NCBI GenBank assembly: GCA_021209875.1
Contig: JAGYVD010000007.1
Coordinates: 558,001-622,000, forward strand
Direction of reading: 5' to 3'
Source: Rosellinia necatrix
Lineage: Eukaryota > Ascomycota > Sordariomycetes > Xylariales > Xylariaceae
DNA length: 64,000 nucleotides
In this document: positions 12,901 to 25,332 of the stretch, piece after piece
Numbering within the stretch: the first letter of the stretch is position 1
How the letters are laid out: each line of letters opens with the position of its first letter
Notes under the pieces: generated by a model
Told to the model about the DNA's origin: nothing
Database searches by the model: none
The model's input: the letters and a program-made list of their open reading frames with translations, nothing else
Made by a program: the position numbers and the translations under genes

Positions 12901-15732
12901 CATCTAGTATGTAGTGCTCAGCATTTTACATGTATGTACGCAAGGCACTGGGCCAGGCTGATGCCCTCTACACTACACCGAGATTATGAGCAGCATAGGC
13001 CAATAACTGGTAGTGTATTAACAACATCCTAGCTAAGGCTCCGTATCTCCGCTACGCCCCCCGATGTCAGAAGGTTTGAAATGAGAGCGAAGGGAAGGGC
13101 CGCTTGGCAGGGCGACAAGGCTCACAACTTTGACAGGCACTAGCGCACGTCTCGTAGATAGGGTTTTACGCAAGGGTCGATTTGCATGTGCTGTGCCTGC
13201 CTGCTCACTCACATTACCCTCGCGTGTGCACGTGTTTGTCAGAAACCGAAGCCAGGAGATGCCAGCCTCGCTTGGGCCCAGGATTGGCCCTCTCGCACCC
13301 TTAGGCTATAAAACCACACCTACACTACAAGTACTGTGCCCACCAACAATAATCTTCCAACGGCCGATACGGGTCTATACAGTATAGGACTATGTACGCG
13401 TGTACTACGTATGTATAGATGGGGAGAATAAGCACACGGGGGCGTCGGAACACTGACCAAGCACCCGAGACATCGAAAAGGAGGCATGTTCATGACGCTA
13501 GTTCGCTACTGTTTGACCAAAGAGCCCGGTGACTGGAATTCTTGTGTCGTTAACGTGGTGCTCGAATGATTTGCTCTGCCACACGTCGATCTCGCGATGT
13601 CAACGTCTTTTTTGTGGAAGGGGTTTTAGATTAATAAGGAAACGGAGAAACACACCTCGCGGCGGCGGAAGACATGGATGGAGCCTCCAGAGCCCGGATA
13701 CACATCCGATTCAGGAATGCTGCTCCTCTGCGATCGACGGATTGGGGGGCGTGCCACCTCCTGGATGGGATTCGCCGCGCGCGCGTTTGTTCGATCCAAA
13801 CCTAAGCTTAGTCTGCCAGTAGCGTCTTTCGATGGCAAGCGAGATACATAGATGCTTGGCCGAGATCCAAGTCACGCACTGCAATATATCAATCACATCT
13901 CGCAGTAGCCCTGTCCACTGGGCGTCCGGGTGGTGATGGGCAGGGGTAGGCATGGACCGGCGGCGACGTACCCAGCTGTACACTTCCAACCACAGTACAT
14001 ATCTACATTAGACGCACACCCTCATGATATATTAGAGAAGCGACCTTAGCTCCGATACAGTACACTAACCTAGCTTAGATGACATCTTTTCATGTCGTAT
14101 CGTGCCCATAAAAAATAAATATAACTGGGCTGTGTGTGTACTCTGTAATGTATGTATTGCGATTTTCGCAAACACGTAAACAAAGGCACGGCAGCTCCTC
14201 TAGGTATGCCATGGTAGGTATGGTAGGGCAACATCGAAATATCGATTCCCCTCCCTCCCCCCCTTCCTCTCCCTTTCCTTTTGACAGTGGTCTCGAACAT
14301 CGCACTGAAACGGTCGGCCTGTCTAGACGGGGCTCGCTCGCGCGCACGCGGCTTAAGCTGCCAAACTTGCATCGACGGCGCACAGCGTCAGAGTTCATCA
14401 TGTTTGCTTCCTTGGCCCGTCATGCGCGTTGCCTGGCGGCCCCCCAGTTAGTAAGTTACCGGCCGGTACGCTACTACGATATTGTGAACAATAAACAATC
14501 AAAAAAAAGGGCCTTTCGACGATTATCTCGAAGGGGCCCCCCCCAATTCTCCCATCCCATCCCCCCTTGTTGACAATCTCTCTCGCCTTCAGAGCGGGCT
14601 TCCGGCACCATCATGATACCAGGATGCGTGGGATAGGAGTGGGTATTCTCTCGGCCCATTCGCAGTCTCTCGCCCGCCCACGCGAGAGTGTCGGTACACC
14701 GCGCGTACATACATACATATATATACATACATACACTACATGGCAGTATCTCGAAGAAGAGGGTCAGTCAAGTCAGGTCGCCATGGGAGGGGGGGGGTGG
14801 TTCTGTCAGCACGGGATCATGCCATTTTCACCAATGTACTGTTGTCCTGTACGCTAGTTCCAAGAGTCAAGACCCCTGCTAGAGCATGGCTATTAGGCAG
14901 ATAGACCCTAACGGCATAAATTGGACCCAGCGCATATGCACAAGTTCGCGCGGTCCCATCATATGTATGGAGTGCCTAGTGTGGTCTAGTATCGAGATTG
15001 GCGTTAGTAGCATCGACCCAACGGAACGGAGGGATCTCAAATCTCATACGGCTGCCGCGGATGGATACGTATCTTAATCTGCACTGCATACCATCTAGTG
15101 TTAGTGTAGGCTCGCCTTCACCAGATACGCTACACTAAACCCAGGTTGGCGTAGGCGTCAGTAGCACCCGGATCGCTGGGGTTTCGCTGATTACTCAGTT
15201 CCAAATACCACTCTCGTGTCTGGCCACCAGGGTCAGTTATTTCCCTTCTCCGTCATGGGGAGAGATGGACGTTGCAACACGGCAGCCAGTCGTTCGTTAT
15301 ACCCAAGCACTATGGTAATGTATCACCGGGAACGTTGCCATATCGTACGTACCAAACGGTGTCCATACAGAGGAGGAGATACGGCCCCCCTGGTCGACCC
15401 TTTTGTGGTCCAAAGTTGTACCCGTAGATACGTATGTAGATAGATAGATACACGACATCTAGTAGGTAGATAGATGGTCTCTCCCTCCCTCTCTCTCGTC
15501 ACGGTCCCCCCTGGACGTTGCATTCGCGCTGGAGCGTTCGAACCATGCCCAACCGTTTTGGCCTCTCCACCGCTCTGTGACGCCGGGGGACGTCATTGAT
15601 CGTTGATCTCGCAAATGCCGGGCCACCTATAATGGGGGTTCTTTCGTGTAACTAAATTAGAATAGAATAGAAAGAAAGGTACTACTGTATATCAATCCGC
15701 CTCGGAGCACGCACCGCGCGGGCACCGCACAT

Positions 15733-15810
15733 CCATACACACATATACATATACACATATAGATATACACATATACACACACACATACGTATACACATAC
15801 ACATACACAT
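15733..15810. repeat. CA/TA compound microsatellite
   Basis: ACATATACAC-type units. On the minus strand these give a spurious Cys/Val/Tyr open frame. Confidence 0.9.
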
Positions 15811-16072
15811 GCCCTCGGCGGCATGCCTGGAGATAATCTATTCGTAATCAAACGATTGAAGTGATTGATCGCTCTCTCCTATTACACTACAAAATCTAAC
15901 TCCTGTCTAGGGTGACGCTTTAAAGGACACTTTCCCCTCCCCAGTTACAGTACCTACTTTTATCCACCTTTACTTACACTACACACTACTCCTTCTACCC
16001 CTTGTTCGTCACTCGGTACACACGGACAGTATAATAGCGTACGTAGTAGGCGGCATACATTCTGCCTCAACC

Positions 16073-16106
16073 ACCACACACACAAACACACACACACACA
16101 CACACC
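16073..16106. repeat. (CA)n microsatellite
   Basis: Nearly pure CA dinucleotides with one A-insertion. Confidence 0.9.
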
Positions 16107-17240
16107 CACCCCCAAAGAACACGAGTCAAGTCCAACAATGGGATTTCCTGGTTTGGACTCTGACGTGAGCGCATCGGTGAGGGAAAAGTCCCACAGCTAA
16201 AGTCCTGGAAGGGATGTGGGAGGTCGAGCCTATGTTCCCCGAACCCGTAAAAGTCCCCGCCTCACGGCAATTGTCCAGGATGATGCCAGCCAAGGGAAAA
16301 AGTGGATGTTTTCTAAATAGTGGACAAGTCGAAAGTTGGTGTTGAGTAAGTCATTTCTAGGTTAGGTGATTAGCCGTTTTTTGGGTTTTTTTACTTTCTT
16401 TCTTTCTTTCCAACAATTTCCTATCTCTCTCTCTCCATCTCATCCCTCACACACTCTCTACAACGAAAACTATCACTCCCTTCGCACGAAAAGCCGCTTC
16501 TCCCCTTTCCTTTCTTTTCTTTTCTTTTCTTTCTTGTCGTATTTTTCCCATTGCATCGACTGTGTTCGTGACCCGGACATTTGTAAGACCTGCATCATCG
16601 TGAACGGCCGCGGCCGAAGGGGGAGGGGCAACGAACCCTTGCGCGGGCGCTGGGATTCGCGGGATGGCTTGGTGTAACTTGTATTAAAAAAACAATAATA
16701 AATAAATATAAATATCAACGCCCGGGAGGGGCTTTGGTAGTAAGAAAAGAAAGAAAAAAAGGAAGGGTAGTTGCTTTCGTGCGCAGGAAAGACGAGTTGC
16801 TGATCGTCAACCACACACCCCCCTGGATAGATGCGGCGAAAAGGCCGAATGGCATCGATCGCATGGGCGTTATTATCTCCAGTAGGCAACCGAGAGTGGG
16901 TTTCTTCTTCCTTTTTTTGTTTAAATGCTGCGTTCCCCATCGCTGACGTTGAACCGTCATCCTCCCCACGAAGGGGGGGGGGGAGGTCCATGCATGGAAC
17001 TTGGGTGATACTATTGCATCAACCTTCCCCCCCCCCTTCCCTTCTCTCAGTATTATGTATTGCATCTCGTTTATCCCGTGGTCAACCGGCCTGTGCAGCA
17101 AGCAACTTTTCTTGGAGAGAAAAAACGCGAGAGTGAGTGAGAGTGGGAGGAGCTCTAGGTTTCCCTACCCTGAGATTTGACAGGTCATTTTCCCTCTTTT
17201 CTTGGATGGAGGGGTCCGGGGGGGGCGTCGATGGGTTGTG

Positions 17241-17297
17241 CGTATGTATGTACATATATGTATGTATATGTGTATGTATGTGTTTATGTGTGTGTAG
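17241..17297. repeat. (ATGT)n/(GT)n microsatellite
   Basis: GTATGTAT units mixed with GTGT. Confidence 0.9.
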
Positions 17298-18030
17298 GTA
17301 CGTACGCTAAGATATCTGCATGGCCGCTACAACATACATAACATTGATATCCGTGGCTCGGATCCATTGGTTCGACCGGCAAGCTATCCTCGTCAACGCC
17401 AACCTCGGCGACTGTTGAAACCCGGGAGACACCGCCCACTAGCATGTAAGCGAGCCCATCGTCCCGGACGATTTCTGGGCTCTTCGTCCGAAAGAGAGAA
17501 ATAGATGTGCCGTCTGTCTCCTCCCCTTCCCTCCACTCCATCCTCCCTCCCCCCCCCGTCCGTCCGTCCCTCCATCCATCCATACATCTTCTATCTAACC
17601 CATCACATCGCACGTAAACTCGTCAGCTTACATTGGCGATGCGTTGGAAATCGCCATGTCACCCTCCCGGAGGCACCAGATGCGACGCTGTGGCTGCCTT
17701 CCGATGACCACAGAGTCACACCCAAGGCCAGCCAGAGGGTCCGTCCGGATGTGAAAGCGTTTCGCTCGCCGGGGTCCTCATTGGCGCTCGGCCCCTTCTC
17801 GTCTCCTCTCCTCCACTCCCAGAACCCAGGCACCACACCACATCACCAACACACAAGGGGGAAGGGAGGGGTGGAGGGGGGAGGGGGGGCAAGCAAGCAG
17901 AGGAAAGCTCGTCGACGCCTGGTCCTTGACAAAAAAAAAAAGCGCGATCGGGAGCATCTCGCTCCTAGATGCATTGCAGGATCTGACTTAGAATCTTAGC
18001 CGCTCTCGCTTCTAGAAAAAAACTAGCCAC

Positions 18031-18045
18031 GCGCGCGCGCGCGCC
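18031..18045. repeat. (CG)n tract
   Basis: Seven uninterrupted CG dinucleotides. Intact CG here argues that this spot has not been heavily hit by repeat-induced C-to-T mutation. Confidence 0.8.
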
Positions 18046-20049
18046 CGCCCCAAGTAGTGTAAGAGGGTTCGGCAAGTTCATTAGGCGATGATGAGGTCAG
18101 CCATCTTTTAGTCTTTTTTTAAAAACGAAGAGTCAAGGCCGTTGTAAGTCCACGCGAGTACAAGAAGATCCACTACCTTTTTCTCACTAGTATTTTTTTT
18201 ATTTTATGTTATTTTCCCCAATTCTGTGTCTCTACCTCTCTGCCTCTCTGCCTTTCTGTCCTTCGCCCTCTATCCTCTGTCTTGTAGCATCTACGCTCCC
18301 CCTCCCTTCCCGTTCCCTCTTCCCCCTCCCCCACCCCCGGGTTTATTTTTTGTTTTTTTTTATAGTGAGAGGTTTATAAATGACGGCTACTGGACGGGAG
18401 GGAGCCGTACCGGGTCAACGGATGGGTTTCTTGTAACCTGTCACATTGCTTTTTCCCTCTCTTCCTGTCTATCTTTCTTCCTGTCTTTCCTGTCTTGCTC
18501 TCTCCCCGTCTCTCCACCTCTCCACCTCTCCACCTCTCCATTTCTCCATCTCTCCATCTCACCTTCTTTTCTTTTGTTCTATGTAGTTAAATGCACATCA
18601 AACTTCGAAAGCATGATGGTAAGCATGATAGTGAGCATGATCAGGCGCTTGCGCACCCTTGTTCCCAGCTCGCCGAAGCGAGGACATGTACAGCCGGATG
18701 CGTCGTGCCACCGAGAATGGCAAGATAATGGAACGGTCATTTACATCGTGGCGGGCGCTGTGCGCGCTAGAGAGGGCTGACAGGTCACGTTACCGGCCCG
18801 AGGTTGGTTTCCTCTCCCCTTCCCTCTCCTGCCCTCTTGTTTTGGAGCACTGGACAGGACATGACTCAGGCTGGAAATTGCCTGCTCGGAAGGTTGGGGC
18901 AAAGTCGAACGAGGGTTGCATACATCCCACCCCGGCGAACTGCTGGCATGCCCTCATTGCCCAGCCTTGGACATTTGCCGTAGTGTACACTGCTCGTACT
19001 ATGTATATGTTGGACATTGTAACAGGCAACCATTTCCGACCTCGTGCTCTCTCAGTTCTCTCTTCCCTACCTCTACCCCCCTCCTCTCATACCCTCCCTT
19101 AACCCCCCTTCCCCTCTCTCCCTTACCCCCCTTTATCGTTGCCCTTGGCCATAGTGTATGGCGAAGACGGCTAATGGCAGCCCCAAGACCAAACCCGAGC
19201 GCGCACAACGCTAGATTGATCATCACCGTCGTCATTGCAACTCCGCTACAGACTAACGACGAAAGGATTCATAACCCCGGCCCGCGTCTGACAAGGGAAG
19301 ATCTGTATTTCTCATGTCAGATTCCGATCTCGTGCATGGTTGTATCTAGGCGGACTCGTGGCTCAACCGTGCGACAGCCCGCGCCCAGCCGCCACCAATA
19401 TGATCCCTAACCTATATAGCACCATATGTCTCCTTTTTCTCACCTTACCGCTGCGCTTTTACCGAAGGACAAGCTGACGTGTGAAGGTGATCGACATCCT
19501 TGTAAGGCGTTTGACCTTTACTATGTGAAATGATCTCGGGCCTGGGACTATCCCCGTTCAACAACGTCACCAAGCCATATATTAAGTATTAGAAGTCATA
19601 CTGGTCGCATAACAAACCGCATGGTTTTGTCGCCATGCAAACGGCACATCGTCGATAAGGGAGACCAGATTCCCACACAGCCTCACCTTCTGATATCATG
19701 TGCATAAAGCATGAACAATGCACTGGTACGACCGCGTACGTAGTACGGTAAAACCCCAGCTCATACATTGGACATCACAGAGCCAGCCAGGCCCCTGGGT
19801 CGGCCAAAATAGCCGCTACTCAGTGAATAATTGTCTCTCTCTCTCTCCCCTCTCTTCCCTTCGTGAGTAACCAGTAAAGTAGCACTCACAGGCAGGGCAA
19901 GGAGGAAGAAAGTAAGGCAAAACACGTCACGAGCAAAACGGGGTCGCGACCACCAATGCATCTACGGTAGGGAGTCGTCGTAAAACCAGGATGCCGGTAA
20001 TGCGGTGTGGTGTTTTTAGACGGGCCATTTAAATACATAAAATCATAAA

Positions 20050-20090
20050 TGATGATGATGATGATGATAATAATAATAATAATCATAATA
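20050..20090. repeat. (GAT)n/(AAT)n trinucleotide repeat
   Basis: Seven GATs followed by AAT units. It gives the Met/Ile runs seen in spurious frames. Confidence 0.9.
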
Positions 20091-21239
20091 AAAACGGTGT
20101 TACTGCCAGATTCATCGTCTCTCGTCGCATGGACTCGATCCCTACCCGCTCGCCTACATACCAAGACACTTGCAAGGTCCCGTCGGGGGTTAATCTTGAA
20201 ACGACCAGATGCCGAGGTTGTTTACACTAGGGCGGCACGCAACGCAACGCAACTTGGGGTCATCAGATATACACTACCCTGGTGTATATCACCTGTTGTC
20301 GACTCGACCTATTCTTTTTTTTTAGTGCCCAACGCTCTCACTCCCATGCTCAACCGCAGATCTTATTATAGACTAGGGCCTCTGTCATTAAGAACATATC
20401 CTCTTTTTTTTTTTTTTTTTTCCCCTTAGTCCCTTTTCCTCCATCGCTATACATAGTTACCGTCCCATCGCATGTGACCGGACTCCGCTGATAGTCGGAC
20501 GGGATAGGTTGGAATATAAACATCGCCGAGAAAGCCCCTGATATCGCTAATCGTGAAAATTAACCCCATTTCTGCAGAAAGCTGGAGCAACCGTTATCAA
20601 GGGACGATGTACCAATACTCGGTACCAGTATGTACTATGTAGACGGAACGAAGAAACGGGAGTGGGGGTAACCAGGAAGGGGAAGGGGGGGGGTTCATCA
20701 AAGAAGAGGAACGGAAAATTAAAATTGGTCGACGCTAGAACTACTATATTTCCTTCCTTCATCAGATGATCCAATGTGTGTATCGACCAACTTTTCACGC
20801 CAAATGTCCACATACTGTAGAGTACATACATAGCTTGTGACTACTGTAAATAAACAATTCGCCGACTATCCCCAAAGGCAATGGCGTGCAGACAGGCCAG
20901 CCGGCCTCCTGGGACTGGTTTCGAGCTAGAGCGACTCCACCGCGTCCGCTTATACGTAGATCCTTATTTACGATCGATTGGGTTTTATGAGACTCGCCCG
21001 CGTCAAATAGCACAATACGAAATCCTTGGTTCTAGTGCCGCTGGCAAATGACGGCTAGTTTGGTAATCATGCTCCGCTCCAAAGGCATTCCGTCGTTCTA
21101 GCGTTACCTTTTTCTTTCGCCGCCCGCTCAGCATGGAGCGGCAGCCTTAATTTCGGGACCTGCTCGATACAGGATGTTGTTGGTTGCAACTTCTGGAAGG
21201 GGATTGCTAAACTCATTATCTTTTTTGGCGGTTAGATAT

Positions 21240-22340
21240 CACCATGGACAACTAAAAGCAAACGAACTTGGAATATAAAGGGAGTAGCGTTTCCGCTAGT
21301 ACGTAAACTATTAAAAAGACAGTAGAGACGATAAAGAAGCCTAACAAGAGCCTGTTTACTATGGCTAAACGAGATAATATATGTCGAGCACCATGACTAA
21401 GAATAGTATGCCGGTTTTGACGCCGTGACAAAATAGATTGAAGCGTTTTAAGAATATTCGCTGAATTAACAAACAATTATCGGAAATCTCTTCGAGTTAG
21501 TATTGCTCGGTTGTTAATCTGCTTCTAATATTGTTCATATTCTCCCAATGAACTAATAGTATCAAAAATCCAGACCAAGAACAAGGACCTATTAATTTAA
21601 GAAAACTAAGAGATTCTCACAATATCTGTAGACCATATCTCGATATAATTAGTTTAAAGCCATTGAGCTAGGCGTTGGTAGCAGTGAGTAGTATCGTTGG
21701 AGGCACTTCCTTCCACAGGTATTTCCATATAGTGATCGATATATGAGGAATCATTCCGTTGTAGCAGTAATGAACTAGGGCGTTGGAGCAGCTTCAGGAC
21801 CCCAGCTCTGAGTCACAAATATAACGTTGTGTATCGTAGTGATTGAATAGACGATGTGCATATATTTTGACAATGTCTTCATTCACGAATAGCCCGAGCA
21901 ATCACCTAACGACAGGGAAGCGTTTAACAAGTTCATTGGGAGCATGTATGGAAGTGCACATAGAGATTCGAAGCTATACAGAAACGACGTGACCACGGTT
22001 GACGATAAAAGCATACATAGAGCTGTGTTCGTGAGGGGTCTCTGTCACCTGATATAAGACATATTACAAGTACCCCTCTGTCGTGTTGTTATATTCTCCT
22101 TGATAGCCATTCCCTTTGAGTAGTATTTACTTACCTAATCACGACAACTAGGCAGTGGGGGGGATCTGGCGCTATAACAGACGGTGCGGCTACAAGTGCA
22201 GCCCCAAGGCGCTAGGGAGAAGAGATATGTATAAAGTAAAGACGGACCATATACAAATTTAAGTAAAAGGGACGGTTTGACAAAAAAAGACATTCAACAC
22301 CAAGGATTCATTGATCGTCACCAACGCAGCTACTAATCTG
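21240..22340. other. AT-rich, ORF-free block
   Basis: By eye this block is clearly AT-richer than the flanks and lacks the microsatellites and the TACACTA heptamers common elsewhere in the desert. All frames are closed at short intervals. It could be a decayed, mutated insertion, but I see no terminal repeats or recognisable transposase, so that is a guess. Confidence 0.35.
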
Positions 22341-24720
22341 ACCATCACAGTGCAGTATGCGCGATGCTGTCAAGCAAATCAAGGTAACCCGCCTGTCGTC
22401 TGCTTGATGGTCAGGGATGAAAGGGCTGATCTATCTGTCTATCTACATATCCGCCAGCAGCAGCAGCAGCATGATCGAATGTGATGGTGGCATTCAGCTC
22501 CCTCCACTACCATCCGTTTATCTTAGATCCTATCCACACACAACCGAATAAAAAAAAAGGGTCATCGCGACGGCGATGTGCCGACTTCTTTCCTTCCTTC
22601 CTTCCTAACCAACCCCCGGTGGACAGGCCACCCACGGCCCACGGCCTCGGACGCGTGGATTTGCATATCGGCCAAGATAGGCGTGGTTATGCCCTGCCAG
22701 ATGAAATCAGCGTGGGTTTTCCTTTGGATCTGATAATCATTCCACAATGACGCGGCCGCATAACTAGCGAGACAAGGAACCGCATCCTTTAGGGAATATC
22801 TTCCCCCCATCCCCCCTGTTCCCCCTGTGGGGGAGGGAGGGACGAGAAAGAAGAAAAGTGTCTCCCCCTTCCTCGCCCACAATATCATTCTAGAACATAT
22901 CGTTCCGCCTTCGCTCTGCAACGGGGGTAACCAAAAAAAAAAACTAACAAAAAAAGAAGAGGGGAACATAAAGGTGGAAGGGGAAGGGGAATGGGAGGAG
23001 GGTGGGGGGACCCCTACCATGTCCATATTTGCCGTCCGTCCCGCTACGTCCCCAAGGGTCGCCCAAGATTGATTCCTTCCTCCTCGCTCGGTTTCCTTAG
23101 TGTACAGGAAGCAGAGAAAAGGGCAAAGGCCATAATAATGATGATAATAATAAAAAAAACAGCCTGAGAATGACGTCAAGGGGTATCTTTTAGAGGTCAT
23201 AGCCCAATCCAACAAAGCGCCGTGATCCCTCCCTCCCTCCCTCCCCCCGTCTCGTGATTGACCGGTGAGCTGACAGCCACGGTACGATGCGGTACGGTAC
23301 GGGTACGATAGAATACAGCTTCTCCCACGTCTCGCCTCTTCTCTGTGCCTACCAGCCAGCCCATTTAATCAACTTCACCGCCTGGACAAGATAGATAATA
23401 TAGCCTGATCTTTTTTTTTTTCCGAATTCTTTTTTTTTTTTTTTCCCCATTCAATATTTTTGTTTGGTTTGGCAATTGGACCCTTGCCAAGCCGTACCTA
23501 CACTAACTACCTACCGTACTAGTACAAATCTATGGGGTCAATCGTGGCTACCCTTTAGCCTAGCGTAGCGTTTTGGTAGTGTTAGTAGGTAATACAAGTA
23601 CCGCGTATTGCCAGGATAGATGATAGCCCATCGGACCATCGTGGGTTTCAAAGGGGGGAATTGTGGATTTTGCCCGTCGAAAAGTGTCCTGCAGAAACTT
23701 AAGATACGGTACGGGTACGCCCCTCCCTCCCCGACCCTTCCCTTCTCCCAGGCAGGGCAGGGCGATGAGCAGGAGCAGGGCGGTTTGTTTTTTCTTGTTG
23801 CCAGTCAGTTCAATCGCCGAAATCAAATCCCGGGCCCTGTGAAAAGGAACATGAAAAAAAAAAAAAATTAGACGCGAAAGCGGGCGGGCGGGCGAGGGGG
23901 GGGGGTGTGAGGGAAGCGCCATGGATCGTCCATGGGACCGGATACGGTAGTCTTTCTGTTATCGGGCAAGGTTGCAGGACTAAGGTCGCCGTCCTGGAGT
24001 ATCCTCCGTAACCAAAACATCGGCAGCTGGGGGTCCCTAAAGGAAAGCTGCCGGTGGTGCTGCTGTTGCCGCTGCTATGTATACTTTGCACTGCACTATA
24101 CTACCTGTGGGAGCCCAGCCTTCGCAGAAGATGGAGAGGCAGTGCATCATCTTATCCGTGGCCAGACAAACGCACTGTCTGGTCCATCTGAAAGGAGGCT
24201 GGCAGGAGGAAGATGATGACTAGGGACGGTTGTCTTCCCCGTCGCCATTGAGCTGAGAGAGCCCGAGGATAACAGTTGGTTCGGAAGACAAACAACCTTG
24301 CTTGTGGTACCATCTGCATAGCGGGCATTATTGAAATTTGGGTAGGACCTAGGTCAGACATTCTAAGCTATCACAACTGTTTGAACGTTTCGGGGTGATA
24401 GTTAAGGTACGGTACCATACAATCAATGCCCAGCAAAAAGATGGGTAGGAAATAGGTAACTACCAGTAGACTCCTTTTATGGCACTGAAATCATTGACAT
24501 CGAAAGGTATCTCAACGTTGTCAGATCAGCAATTACTCAATAGGATTCTAGTAGTCAGACAAATACGAAATAGCAAAACTGCAAAAGTACTATAATATGT
24601 TCAGAGGATCGTAGGTATTCTCATTCTAGACTAGGCTGTGTGTGTGATATGTGACTAGTTGTTCTATACTCTGCCCTGTATCCGAACAGGAGCGAGGTAA
24701 CCTTGCTACCCCAGGATCCC

Positions 24721-25332
24721 TCAATCTGAGGTCTTCTTCTCGGGAGCACTTAGTTCTTTCGCCTCAAATCCTGGACTGGCAGGCGTCACTTCCATATTTG
24801 AACTTAGGTCGTGCATTGGCCGGGCTTTGAAGTCAACATCATCCCACGACTGTGATGTATAGTTTTGTGACCGACTCCGTCTATTTCCGTGGCCCCCATC
24901 TGACACGGACGAAACATCTCCTTCAGATACATCCCGGCCCGTCACACCCGCCTGCTCAGGAGATAATGTGCGCCGGGGTTGAGAATGATGTCCCAACAAA
25001 GCCGGCGGGGGGCTTACCGACTGAACTCTGGGGGAACTTACTGGGCGAGAATTGTCCTTTTGCATCTCGAGGATCTCGTCATCGCTGCTTTCGTGGCTGC
25101 ACTTGCTTGGTAGACTTCTATTGCTGACTTTGTGCATAAGCTTGTCTACGCTATGGTGAGCACTATGATGAATTTCATGGCGGGCCAGAGCCACCGCCTG
25201 TCGGTTCAGATGGGCACTTTCATCGATCAAGCGGTTTTTCTTGCGAATTTCAGTCCAACGCGTTAGTGAACCCAACTCGAGAATATTGATCCGCCGATAT
25301 CTGTCGACAGGGTTGCCCAACATGGCGGGCCT
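24721..25332 (-). other. In-frame open tail following the amber stop of the MFS transporter
   Basis: Immediately after the TAG that ends the transporter frame, 203 further codons stay open in the same frame (AGG CCC GCC ATG, then 199 more residues) before a TGA. The tail is hydrophilic: a segment rich in charged residues (LTRWTEIRKKNRLIDES, then HEIHHSAHHS), then Ser/Pro/Asp-rich sequence including SSDDEILEMQKD. This pattern resembles the cytosolic C-terminus of a transporter rather than random sequence. Possible readings are: one gene of about 1,138 aa broken by a point mutation or assembly error; stop-codon readthrough; or a separate small gene starting at the ATG 10 nt past the stop. Confidence 0.5.

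Larger units (their letters stand above)
5547..24720. other. 19 kb gene desert with leader of nsdD at its left end
   Basis: The first several hundred bases form the nsdD leader and promoter. Beyond them no open frame looks like a protein: the longest (for example 10038-10544 and 11415-11867) show no family motif, no membrane or repeat pattern and no neighbouring exon that extends them. The stretch contains microsatellites, pyrimidine tracts (16.4-16.6, 18.2-18.6 and 19.0-19.1 kb), poly-T runs, many TAGGTA/TACCTA words and many TACACTA heptamers. Transcribed noncoding RNA cannot be excluded. Confidence 0.55.

Noticed and set aside
22562..23215. 217-codon minus-strand frame
   Set aside because: Phe/Ser/Pro-rich and driven by T-runs and pyrimidine tracts; no family resemblance.
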